The notes: a model not told the origin generated them from the sequence alone. Numbered from the stretch's first letter, positions 16,082 through 24,943 are shown. The stretch: 64,000 bases of DNA from Variovorax beijingensis (GCF_007828835.1 NZ_VIVL01000003.1:248001-312000); one strand, 5' to 3'. Numbers and translations: made by a program.

Positions 16082-17371
16082 TTATTCGTCCGGCCACTGG
16101 TCGAGCCAGCGCTGCTGGCGCCATGCCGGCGCTCCCGTCGGAAAGAGCTTGCTGCCGGGGCGCAGCAGGCAGAGGTATTCCGCGGCCGCCAGGCGCTGGC
16201 GCTGGAAGCCGTGCTTCAGCACACCCACGCAATGCGCCCACGACGGCACCTGGCCCAGGAAATAACGCTCGCCCGGCACAAAGCCGCGCCCGTTGGCGGC
16301 CCACCAGCTGCTGATCCGCGCGGGATCGGGCCAAGGCAGTCCGTCGTCCTCGTCCATGGCGACGTCGTCGTCTTCCGGCGCGTCGCGGGGACCGGATTCG
16401 ACGCCCTCGGGAGGCTTGCGCTCCAGGTCGAGCCAGGCCAGGTCCAGGCCGGTGATGGTGCTGAACGCTTCGCCCGCGAGACGCGCGAGCGCCGGCTCTT
16501 CCATCTGTGCGATGAGCCATGGCACCAGCCGCGTGTCGCCCACCGTGCCCGCGCAGCGCACGGCGTCGCGCACGTGGGCGGGCTTGTCGAGCATCTCCGC
16601 CAGCAGCGGCGCAGCCTGCGCAGGCGTCGCGAGCTTGAACAGCAGCGACAGCGCGAGCCGGCCGTGGAGCGTTCCGGGCAGCAGCGTTGCGTCGTGCAGC
16701 GGGTGGACGGGCTTGTGGCGCTCGCCGAGCAGCACGGCCGAGCGCGCGGCCCAGAAGCGGCAGCCGGCATCTTCGTCTTGCAGCGCGGCGATGCACACGG
16801 CCGCGAGATCGCGCCTGCCGCACTCGCCCGCGGCGCGCAACGCCTGCCCGCGCAATACCACGTCGGCATCGGCGACGGCGGCGTGCAGCGCATCGCCGGG
16901 GTCGACCATGTGGAAGTCGCAAGCGGCGATGGCGACAGCGCGGCGAAATGCGTGAGGCGAATCGAGCATGTCCTTCGCAATGCCGCGCAGCGACTCGCCC
17001 GACGCCCAGCCGCCGGCCAGCGCGACCGCATCGCGCACATCGGGCAACAGCTCGGCAATGGCCAGCAGGCGTTCGATCCGCGGCAGGTCGTGGTTCTCCA
17101 GCGCCAGAACGATGGCCGCGAACACCTCGCCGCGCCCGGCGCGGGCGAGCGCCTCGTCGCATGCCCTGCTGCCCGCATCGCGCGCCACCGCCAGGCCGTC
17201 CAGGTGCGCGGCCAGCCTGTCGTCGAGGCGCCGCAGGTGATGCAACCTGGTGTGCCCGGAAGCGGCGAGGAAGAACCGCTGGTTGCACAGCAGCGCGGAT
17301 TCCTCCGCATGGCGCTGCACGACGAGCGTCATCGGCGCGGCCGCGCTGCGTGCGATGGTGTCGGTGGTCAT
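16082..17371 (-). CDS. TIGR02270-family protein with HEAT-like repeats
   Basis: This 429-residue protein is rich in paired helices of the HEAT-repeat type: repeated units such as AFRRAVAIAACDFH, VLRGQALRAAGECGRRDLA, CRFWAARSAVLLGE and HVRDAVRCAGTVGD. It ends in a conserved tail around GERYFLGQVPSWAHCVGVLK and RQQRWLDQW. It matches what I remember of TIGR02270, an uncharacterised family often found near VgrG genes. There is no signal peptide. It sits downstream of the DUF4150-nuclease gene and the propeller-like gene in VgrG module 1, so a role as effector adaptor, chaperone or immunity partner is likely but unproven. Confidence 0.75.
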   Translation of the reverse strand: MTTDTIARSAAAPMTLVVQRHAEESALLCNQRFFLAASGHTRLHHLRRLDDRLAAHLDGLAVARDAGSRACDEALARAGRGEVFAAIVLALENHDLPRIERLLAIAELLPDVRDAVALAGGWASGESLRGIAKDMLDSPHAFRRAVAIAACDFHMVDPGDALHAAVADADVVLRGQALRAAGECGRRDLAAVCIAALQDEDAGCRFWAARSAVLLGERHKPVHPLHDATLLPGTLHGRLALSLLFKLATPAQAAPLLAEMLDKPAHVRDAVRCAGTVGDTRLVPWLIAQMEEPALARLAGEAFSTITGLDLAWLDLERKPPEGVESGPRDAPEDDDVAMDEDDGLPWPDPARISSWWAANGRGFVPGERYFLGQVPSWAHCVGVLKHGFQRQRLAAAEYLCLLRPGSKLFPTGAPAWRQQRWLDQWPDE

Positions 17372-17387
17372 GCGAGGGGGCGCCCGC

Positions 17388-18272
17388 TCAGTCGTACTTG
17401 CGCCACGCCGTGCCGTCGAACGACGCCACGTCGGATTTTCCGACCGACCAGAGCACGCCCTGCGCCGTGCTGAGGCTGTAGCCGGTGACCGGCCCCATCG
17501 CACCGTAGTCCACGGGCACGAGACGATTCGCGTCCAGCGTGTAGAGGCCCGACATGGTCGCCACGTACAGCCTGTCCTGGAACCAGCACAGGTCCCACAG
17601 GTCGGCCGTGACTTCGTCTTCCCAGTCCACCGGCGTCCACGCATCGCCGCGTCCGCTCACCAGCACGCCGCCCTGTCCGGCCGCATACACGAGGCCATTG
17701 CCCGCGCAGCAAACGGCCGTGAGGATGACGTTGGTCGGACTGCCGCACTGCGTCCACGCCGCGCCGTCGTGGCGCCAGATCTCGCCGGCCCAGCCGACCG
17801 CGTAGATCTCGTTGTCCGCATAGCCGTCGATCGCCTCGAAGCCGAACACCTCAGTCTGCGCAGCGCGCGGCGCACTCATGTCGATCCACTGCCGCTCGCC
17901 GGTGCGCTTGAAGACCTGCCGCTTGCTGCCGCACGCATGGACGTGCCCCCCGATCTCGCGGGCGTTGCGGATCATCACGGGCTGCGGGGCGATCGTCTCG
18001 TCCTCGCGCCGCCCGCCCACGTAGGTAGCGACGTCGCCGTCCTCGCCGATGAGCACCACTTTCTCCAACGGCAGCTTCGCCACGGCGATCGCGGTCGCGT
18101 TCCAGGTGGTGTTGAAGGCGTCGCCCCAGTTGCCCTTGTAGAGCCCCACCAGGCTCACGTGCGCGATGTCCTGCTCCAGCAGCGTCTTCATCTGGCTGAT
18201 GACGTACACCAGGTCCGCCAGGCGCGCCGCGCCCCGCACGAACTCACGCTTGATAGAAACCTTTTCGGCCAC
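17388..18272 (-). CDS. Beta-propeller-like protein, candidate immunity or accessory protein of the upstream toxin
   Basis: The 294-residue protein has repeated short units of the type NEIYAVGWAGEIWRHDGAAW, GLVYAAGQGGVLVSGRGDAW and DRLYVATMSGLYTLDANRLV, each ending in a small strand-turn, as in beta-propeller proteins. There is no signal peptide. It starts with GTG at 18272 behind a strong AAGGAG site and follows the DUF4150-nuclease toxin gene by 15 bases, the usual place of an immunity gene. A nuclease toxin would need a cytoplasmic immunity protein, which fits the missing signal peptide. The immunity role is inferred from position only. Confidence 0.6.
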   Translation of the reverse strand: MAEKVSIKREFVRGAARLADLVYVISQMKTLLEQDIAHVSLVGLYKGNWGDAFNTTWNATAIAVAKLPLEKVVLIGEDGDVATYVGGRREDETIAPQPVMIRNAREIGGHVHACGSKRQVFKRTGERQWIDMSAPRAAQTEVFGFEAIDGYADNEIYAVGWAGEIWRHDGAAWTQCGSPTNVILTAVCCAGNGLVYAAGQGGVLVSGRGDAWTPVDWEDEVTADLWDLCWFQDRLYVATMSGLYTLDANRLVPVDYGAMGPVTGYSLSTAQGVLWSVGKSDVASFDGTAWRKYD

Positions 18273-18287
18273 GGCGGCTCCTTGTGT

Positions 18288-19421
18288 TCATGGCAGCGGC
18301 GCGCCCAGCGAGCCGGCCGTTTTGTTGATGGTGTCCTGCAGCGACGAGTAGTGTTCGATGTCCGTCTTGCCGGTCGATGAATGCTTCACGTCCTTGCTCG
18401 TATCGCCCAGCCCCTTGTGCCCTTCCTTGAGCTGGGCCTCGATGCACTTCTGGTCGCAGTGCGGCGCCACGGCCTTCGCGCCCGCGGCACAGTGCGTCAC
18501 CTCCTCGTCGAACGGCCGGTGCGTCCCGTTCGGCACGCTCGAGGTCGTCTTGTGGTGCGTGTGCCGCAGCCCGTGCGTTCCGGAGCAACTGCCGCCTTCG
18601 GTGCACATGCAGGGTGCGTCCTCCATGCGATATTTCTTCCAGCCCGTCATGGGGCTGCCGCCATAGCTGTCCTTGAAAAACGAACTCTTCGGAACGATGT
18701 GGTCGCCGGTCTGCGCGGGGCAGCAGCCCTTGATGCCGTCCTCCACCTTGGGCGACGCCTGGTAGGGCACAAGGCGGCAGCGCCGCGCCGCAGCGCACTC
18801 GTTCTCGCTCGCGCGCTTCGCGGCACCGGGCAGGTCGCCCTTGATCGAGGCGAAATCGCCGCCAAGGCCGGTCTCGGCGCAGACGTCCTTGCCGCCCTTT
18901 TTGGCCGGCTTGTACTCGGCGCAGGCGCGCTCCTCGCGCGCCTTGTCGCCGTCGCACGCGGTCTTGTCGATATTGCCGTCCGCCATCGAATCGACGAACG
19001 GCCAGGGGATGGATTCGTTGGCCGTCGGGCTGCCGTGGTTGTTGGTGGTCTTGTCCAGGTGCCGCACCGCGTTCTCGCCCTCGAACTTCACGTCCATCGA
19101 CCAGTCGATGAAATACACCTTGCCCTTGTTCTTGCTGGAGATCACGCCCTTCTTGGCCGCACTGCCCGCCTCGTCGCCCGACGAAGTCTTGAAGTACGAC
19201 TTGTTCTTCAACATGATTTCCTGGCCGGAGATCTGCACGCTGCGGCTGCCGTCGGTGGTGTCCGATGCGAGCCCCGTGTTCGGGTAGGGCACGGGCACGC
19301 CCGGCGGCGTCGCGGGGTTCTCGGGCGGCGTCATGCACACGTCGGGCGTGGCGCAGATGGTCTTGCCCGCGCCGGCCTTGCATGCCACCTCCCGCCCGTT
19401 CGCGAAGACCTGGTTGGCCAT
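18288..19421 (-). CDS. DUF4150 (PAAR-like) protein with C-terminal HNH/Endo VII (GHH2-like) nuclease toxin domain
   Basis: The 377-residue protein begins with a DUF4150 PAAR-like domain (about 1-115: MANQVFANGR, DVCMTPPENPATPPGVPVPY, SVQISGQEIMLKNKSYFK), which should sit on the VgrG tip. The C-terminal part (230-310) has the pattern of HNH/Endo VII toxins of the GHH2 type: GCCPAQTGDHIVPKSSFF (232-249), then CMCTEGGSCSGTHGLRH (271-287). The first histidine of the GHH triplet is aspartate here (GDH). Many cysteines suggest a bound metal. It lies in VgrG module 1. The next gene downstream may encode immunity. Confidence 0.8.
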   Translation of the reverse strand: MANQVFANGREVACKAGAGKTICATPDVCMTPPENPATPPGVPVPYPNTGLASDTTDGSRSVQISGQEIMLKNKSYFKTSSGDEAGSAAKKGVISSKNKGKVYFIDWSMDVKFEGENAVRHLDKTTNNHGSPTANESIPWPFVDSMADGNIDKTACDGDKAREERACAEYKPAKKGGKDVCAETGLGGDFASIKGDLPGAAKRASENECAAARRCRLVPYQASPKVEDGIKGCCPAQTGDHIVPKSSFFKDSYGGSPMTGWKKYRMEDAPCMCTEGGSCSGTHGLRHTHHKTTSSVPNGTHRPFDEEVTHCAAGAKAVAPHCDQKCIEAQLKEGHKGLGDTSKDVKHSSTGKTDIEHYSSLQDTINKTAGSLGAPLP

Positions 19422-19423
19422 GC

Positions 19424-20461
19424 TCAGCCTCCCGTGAAATGCCAGGAGAAGATCATCGACGCGCGCTTGCCGTCGTCGTTGCCCAGGTGCAGCAGCACGT
19501 TGTTTCCTCGGGCATAGGCTTTTTCGAAGGCCGCCTTGAGCACGGCGATCATCGCGAGCCCCACGGGTGCGCCGACTTCGCCGATGCAATCGGCCGGATG
19601 CCACACGTCGAACTCGATGCGCTTGGTGCGGTCGATGCGGCCGAACGCGAGCGTGGCCTCCTTGAACACGTACTGTCCGCCGGACGCATCAATGATCTTG
19701 AAGTCGAGGATGCTCTCGCCGCAGCCCGCTTCCTGCAGCGATTGCTTGATGGCAGAGGTCAGCCCGTCGGCGCGCAACGGCTCCTCGGAATCAATGTGGG
19801 CCTTCTCGACCGCGAAGCCGATGCCGCGGCACACCAGCTGCCCCCACGGCTGCGCGCGCAGCGGCTCCACGAGCAGCGCGGCCGCGCCCTCGCCGGGAAT
19901 GAAGCCGTCGGAGTTCGCGCTCGTCAGCAGCCGGTCGCGCGCCTCGCAATCGGCGAGCGCCGCGCCGTCGAGCAGGCTGTCGCTCGCCGCCACCACGACC
20001 TGCGAGGCGACCGACGCATCCATGAGCTGGCGCGCGCGGTACAGCGCCACCGCGGCCGAGACATGGCCCTGCGCGATGACCGCAGACTGCGGATGAAAGC
20101 CGAAGCCCATCTCCTGCTGCAAGGCTTCGAGAAACCGCGCATCGTCGCGCACGGCGCGGCCCGGCCGATCGGCTTCGGCAAGGCACAGCAACAGCGGCGT
20201 CGCCTCGCAGGCCGCCCGGCCGAAGCCTTCCAGGCATTCGCCGATCGCGCGCGCGGCCATCGCCAGCAGCTTCTTCTCGCCGCGCCATGGCGCCTGTAGC
20301 GCGACCTCGCAGCCCATGACCCATTCGCCGTTGCGGTCTCTGAACGCTGTCTGCTGGAAATTGTCGATGGCGCCGCGGATCGCGGCGCAACTTGTGGCCG
20401 CGTCGAGCCCGACGCCCGTCACCATGCCGGTGCGGCTGACCACGATCGGGGTCGCGCTCAT
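19424..20461 (-). CDS. Beta-ketoacyl-synthase-like (thiolase-fold) protein lacking the catalytic cysteine
   Basis: This 345-residue protein has the overall pattern of a ketosynthase: VVVSRTGMVTGVGLDAATS near the N-terminus, ANSDGFIPGEGAAALLVEP (the GEGA loop) near the middle and GEVGAPVGLAMI near the end. At the nucleophile position, where active enzymes have ACxxG/S, it reads IAQGHVSAAVAL, so cysteine is absent, and the usual HGTGT-type segment reads ASGGQYVFKE. It is therefore probably not a condensing enzyme. It overlaps the DUF2169 gene (ATGA) and is followed two bases later by the DUF4150-nuclease gene, so it is embedded in VgrG module 1 and may act as a toxin chaperone or adaptor. Confidence 0.75.
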   Translation of the reverse strand: MSATPIVVSRTGMVTGVGLDAATSCAAIRGAIDNFQQTAFRDRNGEWVMGCEVALQAPWRGEKKLLAMAARAIGECLEGFGRAACEATPLLLCLAEADRPGRAVRDDARFLEALQQEMGFGFHPQSAVIAQGHVSAAVALYRARQLMDASVASQVVVAASDSLLDGAALADCEARDRLLTSANSDGFIPGEGAAALLVEPLRAQPWGQLVCRGIGFAVEKAHIDSEEPLRADGLTSAIKQSLQEAGCGESILDFKIIDASGGQYVFKEATLAFGRIDRTKRIEFDVWHPADCIGEVGAPVGLAMIAVLKAAFEKAYARGNNVLLHLGNDDGKRASMIFSWHFTGG

Positions 20462-21570
20462 GACGCCTCCTGCGGCGCCTCGCGCCGGCCGCGCACCAGG
20501 TCGCCCAGCGAAGGGTGGTAGGTCTTGCCGAGGGCGCGGGCGCGCCACCAGCCGCGCGACTTCGTACCCGCGAGGATGCTGGAGATCTCGAACATGTTCT
20601 TGCGAAGCGGCACGGTGCTGCGCCAGGCGAGCGTCATGAAGCCCTGGTCCGCATGGATGGCGATCGTGTCGAGTACCGCGCGCGTTTCCTCATGCCCGCC
20701 CTTGCGGTGAAAGAAGGTGACGGGCACGTCGCGCGACGGCAGGCTGAACCGCGTGTGCCCCTCGGGCGTCAGGTTGGCCAAGGCCATCTCCTCGCCGCCG
20801 AGCGGATAGGCGATCTGCTGGTCGGCGGGCGCCGCCTGGTAGTAGTCGTCGCGGAAGTCGGCCGGCAGGAACGGGAAGGTGTTGTCGATCCAGTCCTGGT
20901 CGTACGTGCCCGCATGCGGCAGCCTGCCCGACCAGCCCCTGCCGAGCGGGCCGAGTGCCATCGGTGCGAAGACCCCGTCGGGCGCGTCGACGGGGCGGCC
21001 GAGCTCCTCGGTGTTCGGCAAGGGTGCACCGTCCACGAAGCGGGCCTGCAGGTTGTGGTGCCAGCCGCGACCCACCGGGTTGGCCATGTAGGCGGCGTGC
21101 CGGGCCGGATCTTCGTGGCGCTCGTCCACGCCGCCGAACGCCACGTCATAGGTGATGGCCTTCGTCATGAAGAGCAGCGGCGCGGACGCCCGGCAACCGG
21201 AGAGCCCCGCTTCCCAGTGCCGGTCGCCGACGACGGCGAACACCTTCGTCCAGCCCCCGAGCCGCACGCCCACCGCAATGCGCTGCGCGGGCTCGCCATG
21301 CGGCGCGTGCGCGCTGCCCGACACCAGCACGTCGCAGCGCAGCTTGCGCGGCGCGAAGTCGACCTCTTCCGCGGGCGCCGAATACCCCGGCGCGCCGGTG
21401 AAGGTGTCGGCCGTGATCAACGGGCGCTGCACTGCAAGAAGCTCCGCCGTGCCGCCGTCCTGGGGAATCGCGAACGTGCCCTTCACCACCACGACCAGCA
21501 GCTCGCGACCGGAGGGCTCCACGCCCATGGTGTAGCCGGCGGTCATTCCGGTGGCATTCACGATCTCCAT
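20458..21570 (-). CDS. DUF2169 protein, T6SS effector-loading adaptor
   Basis: The 370-residue protein is a DUF2169 protein: ELLVVVVKGTFAIPQDG at the start, DRHWEAG, ITYDVAFGG and NPVGRGWHHN in the middle, and YDQDWIDNTFPFLPADF further on. Members of this family are associated with VgrG and DUF4150 effectors and are thought to help load them. It lies between the DUF6484-like gene and the ketosynthase-like gene and overlaps the latter by four bases. The start MEIVNATGMTAGYTMG at 21570 is chosen by homology pattern; upstream frames are shadow. Confidence 0.87.
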   Translation of the reverse strand: MEIVNATGMTAGYTMGVEPSGRELLVVVVKGTFAIPQDGGTAELLAVQRPLITADTFTGAPGYSAPAEEVDFAPRKLRCDVLVSGSAHAPHGEPAQRIAVGVRLGGWTKVFAVVGDRHWEAGLSGCRASAPLLFMTKAITYDVAFGGVDERHEDPARHAAYMANPVGRGWHHNLQARFVDGAPLPNTEELGRPVDAPDGVFAPMALGPLGRGWSGRLPHAGTYDQDWIDNTFPFLPADFRDDYYQAAPADQQIAYPLGGEEMALANLTPEGHTRFSLPSRDVPVTFFHRKGGHEETRAVLDTIAIHADQGFMTLAWRSTVPLRKNMFEISSILAGTKSRGWWRARALGKTYHPSLGDLVRGRREAPQEAS

Positions 21571-21593
21571 GGCGGGCCCGTCCGATCGATTGT

Positions 21594-22076
21594 TCAGTTG
21601 ATCTGCACCGCCCCGCCCTTGACCCGGTTCACGCCCGTGGACCGGCTCAGCACGTAGCTGCCCTGGATCAGCACCTTGCCGGCGCGCGTGAGCGTGATGC
21701 TGGCCTTGCCGCAACGCAGCACCATCTGCTCGCGGGCGCTCACCACCATGCGCGCGCCGTCGGCGTCGACCTCCACCTGCGCGGGCCTCTCGGCAAGCGG
21801 CCAGCCCTCGTTCCCGCGAAGCACGCCCATCACGATGGGTCGGCCCGCATCGGCCTGTTCGAACATCAGCACCACCGCCGCTCCGATGTGCGCGCCGTGC
21901 AGGTCGACCACGCTGCGCGCGCGCACGGCCGCGGTACCCGTCTGGCCCGGGAACATGACAAGGGGCGCGCGCCCCTCGTCGGCGATGGCGACGAGCTCGC
22001 CGGTCACCACGCCGCCGCATGGCAGGGTGGCCAGGGCTTGCTGCATTCCGCTCTCGATCAGGTCTCTGCCGCTCAT
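21594..22076 (-). CDS. DUF6484-like VgrG-associated protein
   Basis: A 160-residue protein starting MSGRDLIESG. It has a compact beta-rich domain (GVVTGELVAIADEGRAPLVM, VDLHGAHIGAAVVLMFEQAD, RPIVMGVLRG) as in the DUF6484 proteins that accompany VgrG, and a tail with repeating strands (LRCGKASITLTRAGKVLIQG) like the VgrG needle. It lies 23 bases after vgrG1 on the same strand. It may extend or cap the spike. The family name is from memory of the pattern. Confidence 0.72.
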   Translation of the reverse strand: MSGRDLIESGMQQALATLPCGGVVTGELVAIADEGRAPLVMFPGQTGTAAVRARSVVDLHGAHIGAAVVLMFEQADAGRPIVMGVLRGNEGWPLAERPAQVEVDADGARMVVSAREQMVLRCGKASITLTRAGKVLIQGSYVLSRSTGVNRVKGGAVQIN

Positions 22077-22099
22077 GGTGTGTGCTCCGTCGATGGTGT

Positions 22100-24478
22100 T
22101 CAGTTCTGCAGGATCTTCGAGCCCTTCATCACGATGTCGCTGCTCGCCTTGACGTTGATCTTTCCGGAGCCCTCGACCGTGATGTCCTTGCCCTTGATGA
22201 CGATGGTCCCGTCCTTTTTCATCGTGATGCTCGCGCTGCCCGTGGTGATCGAGATGGAGTCGCCCGCGTCGATCACGAGGTTCTTTCCGACGTTGAGCGC
22301 GTCGTCCTTTCCCACGCTGGTCGTGCGGCCTGCGCCTACGGTGCGCGATTCGTCGGCGCCCACATTGGTGGAGAGGTTCGCCCCCACATCCACCGACCGG
22401 TTCGCCCCGATGCTGCTCGACTGGTTCGCCCCCACGTTGATCGTCTGGCTCGCCCCCACCGTCACCGCCTGCATCGCCCCCACCGTGATCTCCTGCGCCG
22501 CACCCACGGTGATGGTCTCGTTGATCCCCACCGAATGCGTGCGCTGCAGCGCCACCGTCGCGGTCTCGCTCGCACCCACCGTGATCGTGCGGTTCTGGCC
22601 GATGGAGATGGTCTCGTTCAGGTCCACCGTCTCCGTACGGTTCTGGTGGATCGTGATGGTCTCGTTCTTGTCCACCGTTTCCGTGCGCTGCCCGTGCACG
22701 GTGATGGTCTCGTTGTTGTCCACCGTCTCGGTGCGGTCGTGCTTGACGTGCGTGGTCTCGTCGTGGTCGATGGTCTTGGTGCGGTCGTGGCCGACCCAGT
22801 GGGTCTCGTCGTTCTCGACCTCGATGTCCTGGTTCTTCTCGGCGTGCAGGTACACCTGCTCGGAACCCTTCTTGTCCTCGAAGCGGAACTCGTTGCAGTT
22901 CGAGGCGCTGCCCTTGGGCGTGGAGCGCGTGCGGAAGCCGCTCTGCGTGTGCGAGCCGAACGGGATCGGCTGGTCGTCGTTGTAGACGCGGCCCACGATG
23001 ATCGGCCGGTCGGGGTCGCCGTTCAGGAAGTCGACGATCACCTCCTGCCCGATGCGCGGAATGAAATACCCGCCCCAGCCCTTGCCGGCCCACGGCTGCG
23101 ACACGCGCACCCAGCAGGTGGACTTCTCGTCGCTCTTGTCGTAGCGGTCCCAGTGGAAGTGCACCTTGACGCGGCCGAAGTCGTCGGCGTGGATCTCCTC
23201 GCCCGCGGGCCCCACCACGATGGCCGACTGCGGCCCGGGCATGACCACGCGCGGCGTGAGGCGCGGCGGGCGGAACGGCACGTCGATCGGCAGCGCGGTG
23301 ATCAGGAAGGCGCTGGTGCCCTGCAGGTCGGTGCGCAGCGCGGGCGCATCGGCGATCAGCGCCTCCAGCGCGGGCCGCGCCTGGGCGTTCACGGCATCGT
23401 CGTCGAGCGCCTCGCGCAGCGCCTGCTCGATCGGCATCCTCGGCGTGGCATGGGGGATGCTCTCGTAGCCGGGGTGGCTCGCCGCGAAGATGCAGGCGGC
23501 GATGACGTAGTCGCCATCGCGCGTGCCGTCGGGGTCGCCCTCGAAGCTGAAGCTGCGCCCGGCCGCCACGTCGGGCCAGGTGGTCAGGGCCCAATGGCGC
23601 TGGCGCCGCGCGACGATCTCTTCGCCGCGCAGCTTGCCCTTGTCGTCCGCATCGCCGCCCGTGAAGTAGCCGCCCGCGAACTCGAAGGCCTCGAACTCGG
23701 CCAGCTCGTGCTTGTCGGGCTCGCCGCCTGCGGCCTCGAGTTTCTTCTTGATGGACTTGAAGTTGCTGTCCTGCGAGGCGTAGGTGCCCGTGTCGAACTG
23801 GCGCGCGCTCACCCAGCGCGAGATCTCGTTGTGGCGCGCCTCGGTGGTGTCGGTGGCCACGTGGCGCAGCGTGCCCTCCACGGGCAGCTTGTCGTGCGCG
23901 ATGTCGCTCGCATCCGACAGGTGCATGGTGCCGGGCGCGTCGTGCGCGTCGAACCAGTAGTAGATGCCTTCGTCTTCCAGCAGCCGCGACAGGAAGTGAT
24001 AGTCGCTTTCCTGGTGCTGCACGCAATAGCGCCGGGGATTGTGGGCGCCGATCACGTTGCCGGCCTTGGTCTTCTTGAAGCGCTTGATCGGACTGTCCTC
24101 GAACACCGCGTCGAGCACCTCGAGCACCTTCTTGTCCTGCAGGATGCGCGAGTTGGTGCGCTTGGTGAGCAGCCAGAACCAGGAGCGCAGGCCGATCCGG
24201 TATTCGAAGTGCCGCCCCACGTGGCCCGTGCGCTCGAAGCGCACCGCATGGCCCTGGCAGTGGCGCTCGTGCATGCCTCCGTCCTTGTCCTGGAACTGGA
24301 TGACCACGTCGAAGGCGCGGCCGAGGATGTCCTTGGCATCGAGCGCATGGTTCTTCGAGAGCACGGTGAGTTCGTAGCTCGACGCGCGCGCCAGCGCCTC
24401 GTGGCCCACGATGCGCCAGAACATCAGTTCGCCGTTGGCGGGCGAATCGCTTTCGATGCGGAATTCGTGATCGGCCAT
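22100..24478 (-). CDS. vgrG: VgrG (TssI) spike protein 1
   Basis: The 792-residue protein has the gp27/gp5-like VgrG core (MADHEFRIESDSPANGELMF, SDYHFLSRLLEDEGIYYWF, the OB-fold region FGRVKVHFHWDRY, then WAGKGWGGYFIPRIGQEVIV). A long C-terminal beta-helix needle follows, with repeats of about 15-16 residues such as TETVDNNETITVHGQR (roughly 540-720). It ends in ITMKKDGTIVIKGKDITVEG, without an extra toxin domain. Trimeric VgrG tips the Hcp tube and carries PAAR-like proteins and effectors. Its N-terminal two thirds are very similar to VgrG2 at 29388-32204. Confidence 0.97.
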   Translation of the reverse strand: MADHEFRIESDSPANGELMFWRIVGHEALARASSYELTVLSKNHALDAKDILGRAFDVVIQFQDKDGGMHERHCQGHAVRFERTGHVGRHFEYRIGLRSWFWLLTKRTNSRILQDKKVLEVLDAVFEDSPIKRFKKTKAGNVIGAHNPRRYCVQHQESDYHFLSRLLEDEGIYYWFDAHDAPGTMHLSDASDIAHDKLPVEGTLRHVATDTTEARHNEISRWVSARQFDTGTYASQDSNFKSIKKKLEAAGGEPDKHELAEFEAFEFAGGYFTGGDADDKGKLRGEEIVARRQRHWALTTWPDVAAGRSFSFEGDPDGTRDGDYVIAACIFAASHPGYESIPHATPRMPIEQALREALDDDAVNAQARPALEALIADAPALRTDLQGTSAFLITALPIDVPFRPPRLTPRVVMPGPQSAIVVGPAGEEIHADDFGRVKVHFHWDRYDKSDEKSTCWVRVSQPWAGKGWGGYFIPRIGQEVIVDFLNGDPDRPIIVGRVYNDDQPIPFGSHTQSGFRTRSTPKGSASNCNEFRFEDKKGSEQVYLHAEKNQDIEVENDETHWVGHDRTKTIDHDETTHVKHDRTETVDNNETITVHGQRTETVDKNETITIHQNRTETVDLNETISIGQNRTITVGASETATVALQRTHSVGINETITVGAAQEITVGAMQAVTVGASQTINVGANQSSSIGANRSVDVGANLSTNVGADESRTVGAGRTTSVGKDDALNVGKNLVIDAGDSISITTGSASITMKKDGTIVIKGKDITVEGSGKINVKASSDIVMKGSKILQN
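22390..22800 (-). repeat. Internal tandem repeats coding for the VgrG1 needle
   Basis: Degenerate direct repeats of about 30-48 bases (units built on GTCTCGTT and CACCGT) encode the alternating strands of the beta-helix. The period matches one strand-turn pair of the needle. Such repeats can change the needle length by slippage or recombination. Confidence 0.7.
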
Positions 24479-24524
24479 GCAGGCTCCTCTCCCCTTCCTC
24501 GGCGCCCACGCGCCCTGTGTTGTC

Positions 24525-24920
24525 CTACGGTGCCAGCAGCACCACGAGCGGCTGGCTCGGCACCGTGCGCACGCCCGGACAGTTGGTGCTGTTCTGCAGC
24601 GACATGCTGGTGAGCCGCGTCGCAGGCATGCCGTTCCAGAGAACGGTGAAAGCGCCCGTCAGGTGCCGGCTCGGCCCCATGACGGTCCCCGAGGCCACGC
24701 CCAGCAGCACGCCGGGGTTGTCGCCGTTGGTCATCGGGATGGTGGTTCCCAGGTTGTGGGCCGGTCCACCCATGATCAGGAGCGTCGGGCAGTTGGGTAT
24801 GGCCATCGGACCCATCGCGATGTTCGGGTACGGCACCGGGATCGGCGACGGCGCGGCGGGCGTGATGCAGACATCGGGAAAACCCATGTCGGTGCCCATG
24901 AGCTGGCAGTTGGCAAACAT
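24525..24920 (-). CDS. DUF4150 PAAR-like spike tip protein
   Basis: This 131-residue protein is a stand-alone DUF4150 domain: MFANCQLMGTDMGFPDVCIT, IPVPYPNIAM, then NLGTTIPMTNGDNPGVLLG and LTSMSLQNSTNCPGV. Proteins of this family resemble PAAR and probably cap VgrG. It has no toxin extension, unlike the DUF4150 protein at 18288-19421. It closes VgrG module 2 (VgrG2, DUF2169-pentapeptide, pentapeptide, DUF3540, DUF4150) and stands immediately upstream of vgrG1. Confidence 0.88.
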   Translation of the reverse strand: MFANCQLMGTDMGFPDVCITPAAPSPIPVPYPNIAMGPMAIPNCPTLLIMGGPAHNLGTTIPMTNGDNPGVLLGVASGTVMGPSRHLTGAFTVLWNGMPATRLTSMSLQNSTNCPGVRTVPSQPLVVLLAP

Positions 24921-24943
24921 GGCGCGACCTCCTTTCTGGCGCC

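Noticed and set aside
22390..22800. CRISPR array
   Set aside because: The repeats are degenerate, in frame and encode the VgrG beta-helix; there are no constant repeats with unique spacers.
22019..24613. An 864-codon + strand frame opposite vgrG1
   Set aside because: It is antisense to a complete VgrG and has no family features; it is a composition artefact.
24525..24920. Classical PAAR-motif protein
   Set aside because: The sequence matches DUF4150 and lacks the repeated PAAR motifs; I call it PAAR-like only.
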